Shown here piece by piece: positions 1-10,922 of a DNA stretch of 64,000 nucleotides. Each line of letters opens with the position of its first letter. The first letter of the stretch is position 1. The position numbers were made by a program, and so were the translations under genes. A model generated the notes under the pieces. It worked only from the letters and a program-made list of their open reading frames with translations, did no database searches and was not told the origin of the DNA. Source of the DNA: Ascaphus truei (lineage: Eukaryota; Chordata; Amphibia; Anura; Ascaphidae); NCBI GenBank assembly GCA_036426205.1, contig CM071568.1, forward strand, positions 43,142,723-43,206,722, in the 5' to 3' direction.

Positions 1-574
1 ACATATCCCCCTCCACAGCTCACACCTACTGGGGTGAGCGGCCATGGACCTCACTGGGGTGAGCATCCTACCTGAAATACTTGAGCTAACTCCTCAGTAC
101 AACATTAAGTATTCACATGACACGAATATGAACTTTTTCCATGGCAATTATGGACAATAGGTTTCGTCATAAGAGACTATACTTGCCAGACATATTTTGT
201 TGCTCTCTATTAGGGAACTATTTTGAAAAATAAGTGTCTAGCACACATTCTTACAACCCAGGATATGCTAAATATATTCACAAAACCAGACAATTTCTAT
301 TACCTCCCTGGGTTTTTCTACTCTAGAATATGAACCTCATTATATATTTACCAACCGAAAAGGGCATTTTTTCTATATTGTAAGCTACCACTATTTTTTT
401 TTTCTTATATTACAGCCTTGTAATCTTAAGGGCCATCAACCCTGTATATTAATTTGTTGTTTTACCTACATTTTCAATGAAGAGAAAAAAAAATACAACA
501 TTGCAATATTTACAAAAATGCTTTTCTAAAGGCATAGTATAGCATATACTGTAGTAGTGACATAGTCCGCACGT
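1..574. other. Unassigned AT-rich DNA, possibly 3' part of the adjacent LTR element
   Basis: No ORF or recognisable repeat is seen. It lies directly downstream of the minus-strand 668-codon ORF, so it could be the 3' untranslated part of that element. No second copy of the LTR found at 2912-3705 is present, so a 3' LTR is either absent or beyond the window edge. Confidence 0.4.
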
Positions 575-2581
575 CTAACCCAATTGGTTAGTTCCACTAC
601 TTTTTTTTTTTTTTCTTGACTTCCAGTCCATTATATCCTCAGAGTTCATTTTAACGCTTTCTGTCTCTTGCACATGGTCGGACTGTCTCTTTAGCTTCTG
701 ACGGAACTCTGGGGCCGGATAGTCTTTGTCTTTATATTGTGGCCCAGAGTGGCGAGATCTGGATAAATTCAAGGCCAGTGTTGACCTTCGTCGCTTTTGC
801 TTTGCAACCTTTGAACCTTTATGGTACTTCTTACTGCCATGTATTTTCTCACAACCATCTTCACTCTTAGAGATTTGGGATTTTCCCTTTGGGGCAATTA
901 TATGGTACTTAGAAGATGAAGCGCTAATTACCTGGAGCACCTTCACCTTGATGGGGCTCTCAATAACTCTGGCTGTACCGTGTGGCATTTTACCTTTGCA
1001 GCTGGCAGGCATGTAGCCTTGGGCCTCTCTTTCCTGAGGCCTACATTTATTCAGGCGAAAGTACCGCTGGATAACCAGTGACGCCTTTCTCAGGGTTTGA
1101 TAGCGAATCCTGTTCTGTGTCATCCTAGTCAGAGACTGAATTTTTATAGTTGCTCCTTTCATAATGAGGAACCTGTTTCGTACCATGCGGGCATGGTAGA
1201 ATGATTGAAGAACACAGGCTGCTTTATTCCGGCGATTAAACTGACGAATTTTCATCCCTCTGTAGGCAGCCTGTAGGATGATAGTTGTGGCGCGTTTACG
1301 CCGATAATTTTCTCTTTCCCTTCTTCCTTGGATAAGAGCTTTGCAGTGCTTCTGAATTATTCTAATGCTTTTCTCCTTTTTCAAAACGTTAAGTTCCTCC
1401 ACGAGAAAATTCTGTTTTGTGCATACATGTCGCAATTCTGTTCTCAGAGCATCCATTTCTTCCTGGTGCTGGCTCTGAGTGTGCATCAATGCATTCTGTA
1501 GTGCTTCCTGCACTTCTAATTTTTCCTGAGTCAACTGTTTCTTTACTTTTTCTGCTTGGACAGTCAAATTTGAATTTTCCAATTTCAGACTCTCATTTTC
1601 TTGCTTTACAGTCTCTAACTCACTTAGGGCAATCTCATGGGTTTGCTTCAACATTCCCAGCTCTGTGTTCAGACCGTGGCCCTCCAGGCGTGAGTTTTGC
1701 ACCTCTGTGCTGAGCGCATGAACCTCTTGTAGAGCCTTCCCGTATTTCTGTTTTAGGATAGCAATCAATTTGTCAGACTTAATCTGTTTTTCATCCATGC
1801 TGGCAATTACGGTGTTGGCCTTTTCCAGACTAGTCGTCACCTCTTCCAGCTCACTCCGTAAGAGAGACTCTGTTTTCTTCAAAGCCTCGTACTCTTGTAA
1901 AGCTGGGAGTATACACCTCTGTAACTCGGCGTTCGCTTCTTGCACCTTCTTCCAACATTCTCGCTCCTTCACCAAATCCTGCCACAGGACTTCATAATCA
2001 TGGCGGGCAGCTTGGAGTGCAGAAACCAAAGCCTCTTTATCCTGGTTCAAGGATTCAGCTTCCCTTTGCTCCTCCTTTTCCTTTGCCACTGTTCCCGTGA
2101 CAATTCTGCCGGTCACTCCGGTCTGCAGCACATCTCGGCGCCTTTCTGACGCATGTCCTGACAGCGCAGGTTCAAGTGGCTCAGTCACTTCCCCTGTGAC
2201 TTGAGGAACAGTTTTCTTTTTCTTCTTCTTTCTTTTTGCTTTATTAGCCCCAGAGATATCAGTGGCACTGGGCACACACTCACTGGTATCAGCTTCCACA
2301 TCTTGCTTGCACTCATAGGGCGTTGCTTGCTTTTGCAGCTGTTTGTCTTTGAAAATTTTGGGGCACACATCTTCCATGTGACCTACTTTATGACAGGCCC
2401 AGCATACTAAATTCATCTGTGGGTACGGCTCTCCTCCAGGGGCCACATACGAGTTGTCGTCATCATCATCGTATGGCCTGAAGGGACACTGTTTTTCATG
2501 ATTATGTACATTACAAAACAAACATTTCACGTCGGCCATTTTAGAAACCCGGCAGGGACAATTTGCTAGCTGCAATTTCAC
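575..2581 (-). CDS. Intact 668-codon gag-like ORF: zinc fingers, coiled coil, five IQ motifs
   Basis: The ORF is uninterrupted over 668 codons. Visible parts in order: a Cys/His finger C20-C23-H28-C32 (CX2CX4HX3C); a canonical CCHC zinc knuckle C60-C63-H68-C73; a lysine tract at 116-123; a long Glu/Leu/Lys-rich coiled coil around 165-405; five tandem IQ motifs with the IQ/LQ glutamine at 410, 437, 459, 482 and 505, the second being near-canonical (LQAAYRGMKIR); and a basic C-terminus with KQKRRR at 594-599. CCHC knuckles are typical of retroelement Gag and bind nucleic acid. IQ motifs are known to bind calmodulin-like light chains in myosins and ASPM. Met15 (AAAATGG context) is a plausible alternative start, since Met1 lies in a local repeat. 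The neighbouring tRNA-Ala primer site and LTR suggest a Gag-like protein of an LTR element. No protease or RT follows. A domesticated gag-derived gene or a retrocopy is the alternative. I do not recognise the family. Confidence 0.75.
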   Translation of the reverse strand: MKLQLANCPCRVSKMADVKCLFCNVHNHEKQCPFRPYDDDDDNSYVAPGGEPYPQMNLVCWACHKVGHMEDVCPKIFKDKQLQKQATPYECKQDVEADTSECVPSATDISGANKAKRKKKKKKTVPQVTGEVTEPLEPALSGHASERRRDVLQTGVTGRIVTGTVAKEKEEQREAESLNQDKEALVSALQAARHDYEVLWQDLVKERECWKKVQEANAELQRCILPALQEYEALKKTESLLRSELEEVTTSLEKANTVIASMDEKQIKSDKLIAILKQKYGKALQEVHALSTEVQNSRLEGHGLNTELGMLKQTHEIALSELETVKQENESLKLENSNLTVQAEKVKKQLTQEKLEVQEALQNALMHTQSQHQEEMDALRTELRHVCTKQNFLVEELNVLKKEKSIRIIQKHCKALIQGRRERENYRRKRATTIILQAAYRGMKIRQFNRRNKAACVLQSFYHARMVRNRFLIMKGATIKIQSLTRMTQNRIRYQTLRKASLVIQRYFRLNKCRPQEREAQGYMPASCKGKMPHGTARVIESPIKVKVLQVISASSSKYHIIAPKGKSQISKSEDGCEKIHGSKKYHKGSKVAKQKRRRSTLALNLSRSRHSGPQYKDKDYPAPEFRQKLKRQSDHVQETESVKMNSEDIMDWKSRKKKKSSGTNQLG

Positions 2582-2700
2582 TCACTTCAGCAACTTGCAT
2601 ACAGCACTTGCTAGCTGCAAATTCACTCACTTCAGCAAAAGGCATTAGCTTAACAAACAGCACTTGCTAGATGCACTTTTTTTTTTCTTCAGCAAAACAT
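2555..2700. repeat. Short imperfect tandem repeat at the 5' end of the 668-codon ORF
   Basis: The motif TTGCTAGCTGCAA recurs at about 2563 and 2608 and as TTGCTAGATGCA at 2664, accompanied by CACTTCAGCAA segments (spacing about 45 and 56 bp). The first repeat overlaps the first ATG of the ORF, one reason to prefer Met15. Confidence 0.6.
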
Positions 2701-2891
2701 TTTGGTTTTCTGTTTGGGTTCAGGGTGCTATTGCATCCACACCTCGCACATGCTCTGTGTATGCTAGAAGCACAACTGATATACAGTACACAGTGGGACA
2801 GACTTCACTCATAGCATCTGTACTTTAGTTCAGCTGGGCGGCCATTTTAAACCCCCGCATTTATTTGCAAACCCACAGACTTTTTAGTGTC

Positions 2892-2909
2892 GACCCGCAT
2901 TCTCCACCA
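2892..2909 (-). promoter_or_regulatory. Candidate primer-binding site complementary to tRNA-Ala
   Basis: Two bases inside the LTR end, the plus strand reads CCCGCATTCTCCACCA. This matches the 3' acceptor/T-stem end of eukaryotic tRNA-Ala including CCA. On the minus strand it is TGGTGGAGAATGCGGG, the usual position and shape of a reverse-transcription primer site. The match to tRNA-Ala is from memory of the tRNA, not a search. Confidence 0.65.
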
Positions 2910-2911
2910 TA

Positions 2912-3705
2912 TGTGACAAACGCCCCTCTTTTGTAGCGCTGACGTCTGTCTGAGTTCTTCCCGCCACAGTCTTCTAGGGTTATTTATACAAAAACAGGAT
3001 CATGCAAAGTATTATGCTGCTTAACTCAGGCTTCTGCCTGCTTTATTTTCATCCAAGTAAGGTACTGCAGCTTTAACAAGTGTAGATTAGAGGTACTCAG
3101 ATACTTTCATTCAGCAGTTCTCATTTCAGTGTTATAGTATTTCCCACACTGTTATTTCAAGTAAAAAGAAACCAAATTATATAAACAAAATCCTATCCCT
3201 TTCAGGGATCTAACTACACATTAGAATCAGTCTCTATAACAGCTGCTGGCCAACTAACCTGGTTCCCCAGCTTAAAACAATGCCCTCTCATTTAGGGTCA
3301 CTTAGATACAGCACAGTCTTTCAGCAACAGCAGTAAACATTTGTTTTTGTCTTATCTGTTCGTGGTGGGAACTCGGTCCCAAGTGTCCAGGCAAATCCTC
3401 TGGTACTGTGATACTTGGAGGGGCCGTCCACCCCGAAACTGGAAACAGGGAAGCAGCGATACCCCCAGCCTCCAGGCTCTAAGTAGAGAGAGTGAAATGC
3501 AAAACCTCTCTGCTCTAAATACCTGTGCATGTGATTAGAAGAGCAGGTGAGGGAGAGCTAGAGCCATTGTAATCTGTGGTCTGGATTTTCCATCCAGCTG
3601 CCTGAGTTAATGGGAAGCTGTGGAACGGATCATTTTTAACTATTCCTGCACTTTCTGACCTAAAATGGGGCAGAAAGCTGCCTAACATCTTTGGACTATG
3701 TCACA
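2912..3705 (-). mobile_element. LTR (5' LTR of the element carrying the 668-codon ORF)
   Basis: The 794-bp segment starts TGTGACA and ends TGTCACA, a 7-bp terminal inverted repeat of the kind found at LTR ends. It sits immediately beyond the tRNA-Ala primer site and upstream of the minus-strand ORF, as expected for a 5' LTR. A TATA-like TTTATA lies near 2982. No second copy occurs in the window, so paired-LTR proof and a target duplication are missing. Confidence 0.6.
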
Positions 3706-4515
3706 GTTCAATAACCACAATCACAAGAAGTATGTACATCCAATTTACTATAGTCCCATAGTCTCCTGATAACAAACATAGATTATGGTAATAGAGTAAC
3801 AGTATTCCCCAAAGTACTGAGGGTGCCCTGGGCATCTAGAACCTGATGTCCACAGAACAATCCCACCCAAATATATGTGAGGACAGCGCTACCCTCCCCT
3901 GAAGTGTTGGTGCACGTGGTGGTACCTTCCTGGCTTCTGAAGTACACATGGGGATTTGTAGACAGTCTGCAAGCGTGGTCTCACGATGCTTGGCCTCCGA
4001 CACAATCCCCTTCTTGCTTTACGTCCAGTAGTACCGCGGGATTGATTCCAGCAGGCCTGGGGAATCCTCCGCTGCGGTTCCGTCTGCTCCGCTGAGTCGT
4101 TCGTATACTAAGGGGCAAATCCCTCACTATAGGCTGGCCCTACAATATATCCACTACCGTGTAGGGGAAATTACCCGGGGCTTACGGGGAACTGGTCTGA
4201 CCTATTCCAGGGGGGGCTTGACTAGCTCCCCAGACACTACTCCCTTCGCTGACTCCGTCAGAACTGACCAACCTGTCTCCAGTCCGCGGAGGAAATTCTG
4301 AACAACAGGACCTCCTCTTCCTGCAGCGCCAACCTCAAGGTGGCCGCTGTCTTACACATCGTCCGTGTATGCGGCAGTACCAACCACAACATGGCCAACA
4401 CAGCACACTAAACCTTCCCACGCGATGGGACCATTGTCAGGGAGGAGGCAAGGGAGGGTACTCTGCAACAAATATAAAGAATATTACCAGGGAATAATAC
4501 ATATATATATATATA
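3706..4515. other. Unassigned, partly GC-rich DNA
   Basis: No coding signal. The right half is GC-richer and resembles LTR/promoter-like sequence, but I could not find terminal repeats. It ends in a short (AT)n run at about 4499-4515, where the next LTR has inserted. Confidence 0.3.
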
Positions 4516-6196
4516 TGTAGCCAGGGTCCCTCTGGTCCCCCTGTCTGCCGGTTTCTTTACCCCTTGCGTGCGTGCTGCTGCGGGGGCGAGCGCATTCCCG
4601 GGGGCTCCCGGTGGCAGCTGCGGCAAGACACCGCCATTTTTAATGTGTTCGCGCATGTGGGGAGGCTTGCGCGTAAGCAGAGCAGTCGCGGCGGCCATGT
4701 TGATGTTGGCACGGGAGTGCACGCCTGTGCAGTGCAATGCACAGAGGTTGGCAAGGGTAGCGGTGGCCATTACATGTGTGCAGGAGCTTTTGGAAGTTGC
4801 GCATGCTCAGTTAAGAGTAGCGGCGGCCATTACAGCTTCAGACATGCGCAGTAGAGATCGCGCACGCGGCACTAATAGAGAAGAGGTCCTGAGTGGACTA
4901 CGATTCCCAGCAGTCTCTGGGGACGGCCCTTTCACCCCTGTCACATGCAGTCAGACAGCCACTAAGGCTGACAGATTCTCATGCTGCAAAGAAGATACAA
5001 TGTTGTGTGCAGACAGGGATTGTCAGTCATGAGCTGGGACACAGAGAGGGGAGGGTGTGTTTGTGCAGGGAGGAAAGTAGCCTCCTGCACTAGGCCAGAA
5101 GTCTCCCCTTAGGACCCAGCTAGGTCATACTCACCCCCAGCTTGTGGTTACTGCAGGGACTCCCCTGAGATAGGGCAGGGTCCTGTAGAACATAGACAAG
5201 TGAGGGTCCAGCCAGCAAACATAACTATCCTGGTAATTGCTGTGAAGGTGAATTGCGTGAAGGTATAACATCCTCTGCGTTAGCAGAGAATACCCCAGAC
5301 CCAGGTAGGCCTCACTCCCCACTAGGTTTAGTGTGTAAGTTCATAGGGACGGCCCCTTACGTAGGGACCCTGCCCATAGCTGAGTGTGAGTTTAGTCAGA
5401 GAAACGGCTGCAGTGCTGTGTACTCTGACAAGAAGAGACAGTGTTGCTTTGCAGTGCAGCACAGCAGTTAGTTTGACAGTTTCAGGAAAGGCCCCTTTCA
5501 GTGCAAGGGGGGGTTGCTTTCTATAGTACCCAGTTCTATGTGATATCACCGGTGCCTGTTGCTCTTAGTGATCGCGGCCTGTGTCTTGGCTCAGACAGGC
5601 TCTGCAGCAAGAGACTTTCCAAAAGTGGATCACTCCATGCGGGAGTCACCCACCGCCAGGCAGAGTTTCAGGACGTCACAGAGGATATCGCAGAGCAGCG
5701 GATCCTTTGTGAAGAATCTGCAGCCCCAGGTGCTGGGACAGGTATCGTATTATACGTACACCAACAAAACCAGTACATCAGGCGCTGATCTCGCCTATAG
5801 GTTCTGGGTCTCTTAGTGGACATTTGGGAATTTGGTACATAGTGTGGGGTTATCACCCATAGGGAGTAGTGTTACAGAATGACACAGTTATTGTTGTTGA
5901 TGATATGTGATGTATGGTTATTCTGCATATAGTAAACTGTTATACTTACACTCCTGTGTATGTGGTTACTATATGTGGGTCCTGTGTAGGGGACATTCTA
6001 CACTCCTAGAATCCTACACAGGTGGAGACGCTGACCGAAGAAGATCGTTCCAGAGGATTCATCCCAGCGGAGGCTCTCACTAGCGGAGGCTCGGACCTCC
6101 TGTGAGCCTAACAGGTACTGCACCACACCTGGTAACATATAGGTTCCCCCTCACATGCACTCTATCTGCGATTGGGGTAGGGGGAATACTGTTATA
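4516..6196 (+). mobile_element. Long solo LTR (TGTAG family), 1681 bp
   Basis: It begins TGTAGCCAGGG and ends GGGGGAATACTGTTATA. The same start and end occur on the LTR at 48546-50381, to which long stretches are alignable. The box GGTGGAGACGCTGA lies at 6021-6034 and a splice-donor-like ACAGGTACTG at 6111-6120. Flanks are TATA and CATA, an imperfect 4-bp duplication. ORFs inside it are GC-driven and not credible. Confidence 0.75.
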
Positions 6197-7560
6197 CATA
6201 CACACATACTCATATATAATGCATACACACACACACAATTGTGTATATGTGTGCACGAATATATACACAGAAAACAAAAAAGAAACAATTCTCTGAAAAA
6301 GTGGCTAAATATAAAATGACCAATATAGTGGTAAAATAATGAATGTGAAAATAGAAATTATTGATTAATCTTTTTTATATTTATTATATCACCTTACAGG
6401 ATGATCACCTTACAGGCTGCTTTTTCACAAGATGTTCCCCAGCATCTCGACAGCAGTGCAGCAACAGTTCTAAAGCGCACAATCCTCAGGGTATATGTGA
6501 AAATAAAAATAAAAAACCATGTGCAACAGTGTTAAACAAATTGAAAGGTTCGGATGTATAGTGAAGGTTTCCCACTCACATGTTGTAAAGGGATTTCAAG
6601 CATAATCTGATGCAAATAGTATAAATAGTATGGGTATGGAACCCAGGATGTTATCCAATATGAATCCAAGTGTATAGGCTCAGGAGAAAGGAGATAGTAG
6701 ACACAGAACAACAACATAATAAAAATATAAAAGACAAAAAGAACTGTGGCAATGCACTCGCATAATCCACAATGACTTCAAGCATGTAGACCGCACTGGT
6801 CAGGTGAACACGTCGCTCTGGAATTCCACTGCTTGATCGCACCGGCATTCCGATCCTCAGTCAGGTTGTGCAGCAGAGCTTCCGGGTAGGTGCATCAGAG
6901 GCTGGGGATGGAGAGTCGGGTTCTGGAATCTGCGTGCAGAGAAGGGAAGAGATGGACCGCCGCACTGTGTTCCACAATACTTCACCCTACTCGGTTCTCA
7001 CAGTAAAAAGCTTCCTCAGGGGTCTAAAAATTCCATAGTGGGTGTATGGACACAAGTTTTTTTTAACCATGGAGAAAGATAACAGCCTACACAGAAAATC
7101 CAACACGAAAATAGCCAACACAAAAAGTTGACACAAGTATTAATAACATTCTAACCATATATAAGGGATAGAATGATGAGTCTGCAATGACATATGTATT
7201 TTAACATATATAATTTCCAAAATGTAAAATATAATATAGAATCCCTTAGTGTAATAGCCTACATAAACATACACTTATTAAAAAAATCACCCCAGAAAAC
7301 TGATGTTTAATAAGGGTGAAATCTAATGTGTTACATATGTAAAGTACCAAAAGAAAGTTTACATTAATTAAAATTTTAATTTATGATTAAGTAACTATGT
7401 CCATTGGGAAAACCCAATAATTTAGGAGATATCAAGATGGACAGAATTAACATACAGTGGATTCAATAGGGATAAAAAATAAATACATATAAATTAATAA
7501 AAAATGAAATATATAAAAAAAAATAGATTACCAATAACTGTTATAGAAATAGGTTAGCAT
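6197..7560 (-). mobile_element. Probable Penelope-like 3' UTR remnant plus AT-rich DNA
   Basis: Around 6960-7040 the minus strand carries CCCCTGAGGAAGC, the type of segment that follows the endonuclease in amphibian Penelope-like elements. About 6400-7040 probably belongs to such a tail. The first part (6180-6300) is CA/TA-rich, and 7040-7560 is AT-rich with nothing recognised. No coding part remains. Confidence 0.35.
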
Positions 7561-7700
7561 AGAATATTTATTTATTTTATTTATAAAATGTTTTACCAGG
7601 AAGAAATACATTGAGAGTTATCTCTCGTTTTCAAGAATGTCCTGGGCACAGAGTTATAAAAAATACATGGTTACATTAAAAGAACAGGGTTATACAGTGA
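7561..7700 (-). repeat. Non-LTR/SINE-like tail, copy 1
   Basis: TTTACCAGGAAGAAATACAT and TGTCCTGGGCACAGAGTTAT recur in inverted orientation at 21095-21240. The ATAAATAAATA-type end and dispersed occurrence suggest the 3' end of a non-LTR retroelement or SINE. Family not named. Confidence 0.6.
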
Positions 7701-8148
7701 ATTCACAGACATTTCATGGACAGATAGAGTTGGAAAATTGGGTACAGGGGATAAAGGGATGATGAGTTTCAGATTGAAATAGAGCAGCTTTAACATCACC
7801 AAACATCACCGAATGGCAGCAAACGGCTCACACCCTTTGGCTGCGCCAAGGGCTGTCCGCCTTTGAGGCAACTCAGTTGTACACTGGGATGGTTGAAATT
7901 GAATCTGTTGCAGCTGTGAACAAACATGTCTTTGTGTCCTCTTGGCTCTTTAACATTCCAGTGGGTGTTGTTGACGTTCCACAAAGTACAAGCACATGTT
8001 AACCCTTAGCACGCTGGTCCTGTGGAGCAGTTCTTGGGGAGCCCCATCAGGCTGTCCGCCTTTGGGGCAACTCAGTTGTACACTGGGGTGGTTGAGATTG
8101 AATATAAAAGAATAGCGTATGTATCTGTATGACGCATACACTAAATCC
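7700..8148. repeat. Two related short segments, unassigned
   Basis: The phrase containing GGCTGTCCGCCTTTG and GCAACTCAGTTGTACACTGG occurs twice, at about 7850-7900 and 8045-8100. This indicates an approximately 195-bp direct duplication or repeat. No gene is visible. Confidence 0.5.
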
Positions 8149-8153
8149 ATCAG

Positions 8154-8877
8154 TGTAAGGCTCGCGCTACCCACAAACAAGGCAAGGCCCCTGCACTGAG
8201 ATGGGAAGGTACAAAGCCATGGACCCACAGCAGTGGAAGCGTGCCTGGAAGGTGGATTGTCTAGCGTTGCCGGATCTGGGTTGGAGAGAGAGGGTTAATC
8301 GGTATACTTGCAGGTCCTGGATTGGAGAGAGTAGAATCGTAGAAGTCCGTTAGCTGTGGACTGGGATTATGGATGGTAGGATAGTCCAGGTCCGTTAGCC
8401 GTGATCAGGGGTTGGAGAAGTCGCCGTAGTCGAGGTCAATATCCAGAGGGGTTCACTTACAAGCCGGGTTGGTACACAAGAGGTTAATCTGAAAGACAAT
8501 ACTGGAATAAGGCAAGGCAAAACAGTAGGAAGCAGCAAGGCTACACCGAATTATGCTGAGTACTGACTGAGAGCAGGAACAGGGTATAAGTAGGCAGACA
8601 GAACCAATGGGACGGGGTGGAGCAGAGGACGGCCCCAGCGGAAGCTGAGACAAGCTGCAGGAGACAAGAGGCACAAATGATGCTTGACACGCAGCTGGGG
8701 ATCATTGCACGTCATCACGGGGCGGAGCCAAGCTCCGTGGCAGAGGCTGAAGAGCTGCGGGTGCGTCCTGTAATCAGAGCGGGGTTGCGCGCATGAGCAG
8801 AGAGTGGAGCAGAGTCAGCAGCAGCACTAGGTAAGGAGGGAACACGTCGCAAAGGATGTGTTCCCTGATTTCTTACA
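8154..8877 (-). mobile_element. Solo gypsy-type LTR with perfect 5-bp target duplication
   Basis: The 724-bp segment begins TGTAAGG and ends TTCTTACA, and is flanked by ATCAG on both sides (8149-8153 and 8878-8882). It is alignable with 10067-10917 and more distantly with about 40177-40946. It lies at one edge of an older gypsy RT remnant but has its own target duplication, so it is an independent solo LTR. Orientation is inferred. Confidence 0.8.
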
Positions 8878-8882
8878 ATCAG

Positions 8883-9965
8883 TAAATAATCATAGGAGAG
8901 GAGTATACCCCAAAGACAATCAGATACTTTATATTATTCGAGGAACCTTGTTGGAACTTATTATTGATGAGATAGATGATACAGGAACCCAGCATATCTC
9001 TAAAGACCTCGTTGACAAAGAATTAGAAAACTGTGGGGGCATTACATAGCCCGAAGGGCATGACAAGATATACTCAAAGTGCCCATCTCTGGTGTTGAAA
9101 GCAATCTTCCACTTGTCCCCTTGCCTGATCCGAACCAGATTATAGGCTCCTCTAAGAGCCAGTTTGGAGAACATGGTTGCACCGCGAAGGCAATCGATGA
9201 GTTCAGGAATAAGAGGGAGCGGGTAGCGAGTCTTTATTGTGATGTTGTTGAAACCCTATGTAGTCTATATAGGGTCTTAAGAACCCATTTTTTTCTGGAC
9301 AAAAAAAAAGCCGTCCCCGCGGGTGAGCAGGAATTTCAGATAAATCCGCGGGCCAGATTTTCCTCTATATAAGCCTTCATGGCTAGTCTAGTTCACGAGG
9401 ATGAACCATCCCTGGGAGCAGATCGATCAGGCATTCGAAAAGAACGATGAGGGGTAGCACCTCCACCTGCTTTCTACAGAAGACATCTGGAAAGGCCTGG
9501 TAGGCAGAAGGAAAACCTGGTAATGCCCCTGTTTGGAGTAATGAAGATTCACCAATGAGCGTGTGATGACCAGACACTTTAACCTACAGGATGGGGCCCA
9601 TGCCATCACCTGATCTGTGAGCCTGCAGCTTTGGGAGTCCCAGGATGCTATCAATGACTGGGGACTGAATGACATCCAGCTTTAAAGACTCGTGTTGAAG
9701 CACCCCAATGGTAACAGTGAGCAGTGGGGTCTCCTGAGAGAAAATTCCAGTCCCAAACAGTTTACCAGGTCACGATGGACAGAGAGGCAAAGACTTCCTT
9801 GTGATCAAAATGCCGACATGAACAGCGAAAACCTGGTCCACACACCACACCTGCAGCCCCTCGTGTCCACGAAAGCCAGGGTTGCGATGGAGTGCCCCTG
9901 CCAAGAGAGGCAGATGGGTAAAATCAGACGGCAGAAGGGGGACAGAAATTAGATGTATCCAGAGA
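8883..9965 (-). pseudogene. Ty3/gypsy PR-RT remnant
   Basis: The minus strand between 9174 and 8929 encodes [17 protein letters not shown], the core of gypsy reverse transcriptase, then frameshifts before the YxDD region. Upstream, 9390-9300 holds the region before the fingers domain with a poly-A/T-disrupted FVQKK-like motif. 9675-9400 encodes the linker between protease and RT (segments such as AFPDVF and ECLIDLLPG). Several frameshifts and stops make it non-functional. The YxDD catalytic motif and everything after it are missing, apparently lost at the border with the solo LTR at 8877. Confidence 0.8.
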
Positions 9966-9973
9966 AAGTCGTC

Positions 9974-10066
9974 CTATCTTCTCTGCACATTGGTGTTTCC
10001 TGCCTTCTTCGGACAGGATCGAGCTATATGCCCCTTCTCACCATAGTGAAGAAAAAGCCTGGCAAT
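9974..10066 (-). pseudogene. Degenerate gypsy gag zinc knuckle
   Basis: The minus strand encodes FLHYGEKGHIARSCPKK. The CCHC pattern is recognisable, but the first two cysteines have become F and Y, so the knuckle can no longer bind zinc normally. It lies between the PR-RT remnant and a solo LTR, and continues the same old gypsy copy. Confidence 0.75.
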
Positions 10067-10917
10067 TGTAACGCTTGCACTCACCACGAACAATGAGGGA
10101 CCCCGGAACTGAGGTGGGAAGGATAAATCCCGCACCCGCAGCTGCGGAGGCACATCTGGAAGGTGGACAGTCACCGTAGCTGGGTCTGATCGGAAGAGAT
10201 AGCATTAGTCCAGATACTTGCCGGATAGTAGGGAGGAGCCAGGAGAGTGGTCGGTGCCGAGAGCCGTGGTCGTGCATTGGAGCCGGGTGGTTGGTTAGTG
10301 TCAGAAAGCCGAGGTCGAGGGTAGGAGGTCGGATGGTCAGGAGGCAAGCCAGGTCGATATTCAGTGAGGGTCCTAAGTCAAGCCGGGTCAATTTCCAGAG
10401 AGGGTCCTAAGTCAAGCCGGGTCGGTACACAGGAGAGAATACGAGAGCGAGGTGAAAGCACTAGGGACAAGGCAAGGCACAAACTTGGGGAACATAAGGC
10501 TACCAGGAACTATGCTCAGCCAAAGAAGGAATGGCTGAGCAGGGCATAAGAAGGACCAGGGGCCAGTGAAAACCGGAGGAGTGACCCCAGCAAGGGCAGT
10601 GATAGAGCAAACAGAAGGTGGCAGATGAGGTGGATAATTACCCCTGCGGTGCTGCTTGTGGGCAGTGCTGTGTGCGAGGGAGGCACGCGACCCGAGCGGG
10701 AGGCAGGACCACATTGTGTGTGAGGGCAGAAGAAGCCCTGTGCGCATGCACCCTTACCGATGCTGGAGTGAGAGCGGGGGAAGGAGACCGCCATCTTTGG
10801 CGGCGTGCACCTGGAGCCTTTGCCGCGGGGCGTGGACCAGCAGGAGCGGGGATCAGCGTGGTGGAAGGAGGTAAGGGGGGAACCCTCCTTGATGGAGAAG
10901 TTCCCTGGTTTCTTATA
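10067..10917 (-). mobile_element. Solo gypsy-type LTR inserted into gag remnant
   Basis: The 851-bp segment starts TGTAACGCTTGC and ends TTTCTTATA, parallel to the LTR at 8154-8877 (TTCTTACA end). Flanks GCAAT (10062-10066) and GCAGT (10918-10922) fit a 5-bp duplication with one change. It separates gag N-terminal sequence (10923-11440) from the zinc knuckle (9974-10066). ORFs within it are chance readings of GC-rich LTR sequence. Confidence 0.75.
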
Positions 10918-10922
10918 GCAGT

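Noticed and set aside
3710..4400. Additional LTR next to the IQ-motif element
   Set aside because: LTR-like composition only; no terminal repeat or target duplication found, so left as unassigned.
4568..5032. 154-codon ORF and overlapping ORFs on both strands
   Set aside because: They lie within the GC-rich part of the LTR at 4516-6196; several frames are open at once and none has a motif.
8154..10917. Single provirus with two LTRs
   Set aside because: Each LTR carries a separate 5-bp flank repeat, and gag sequence continues beyond the right LTR.
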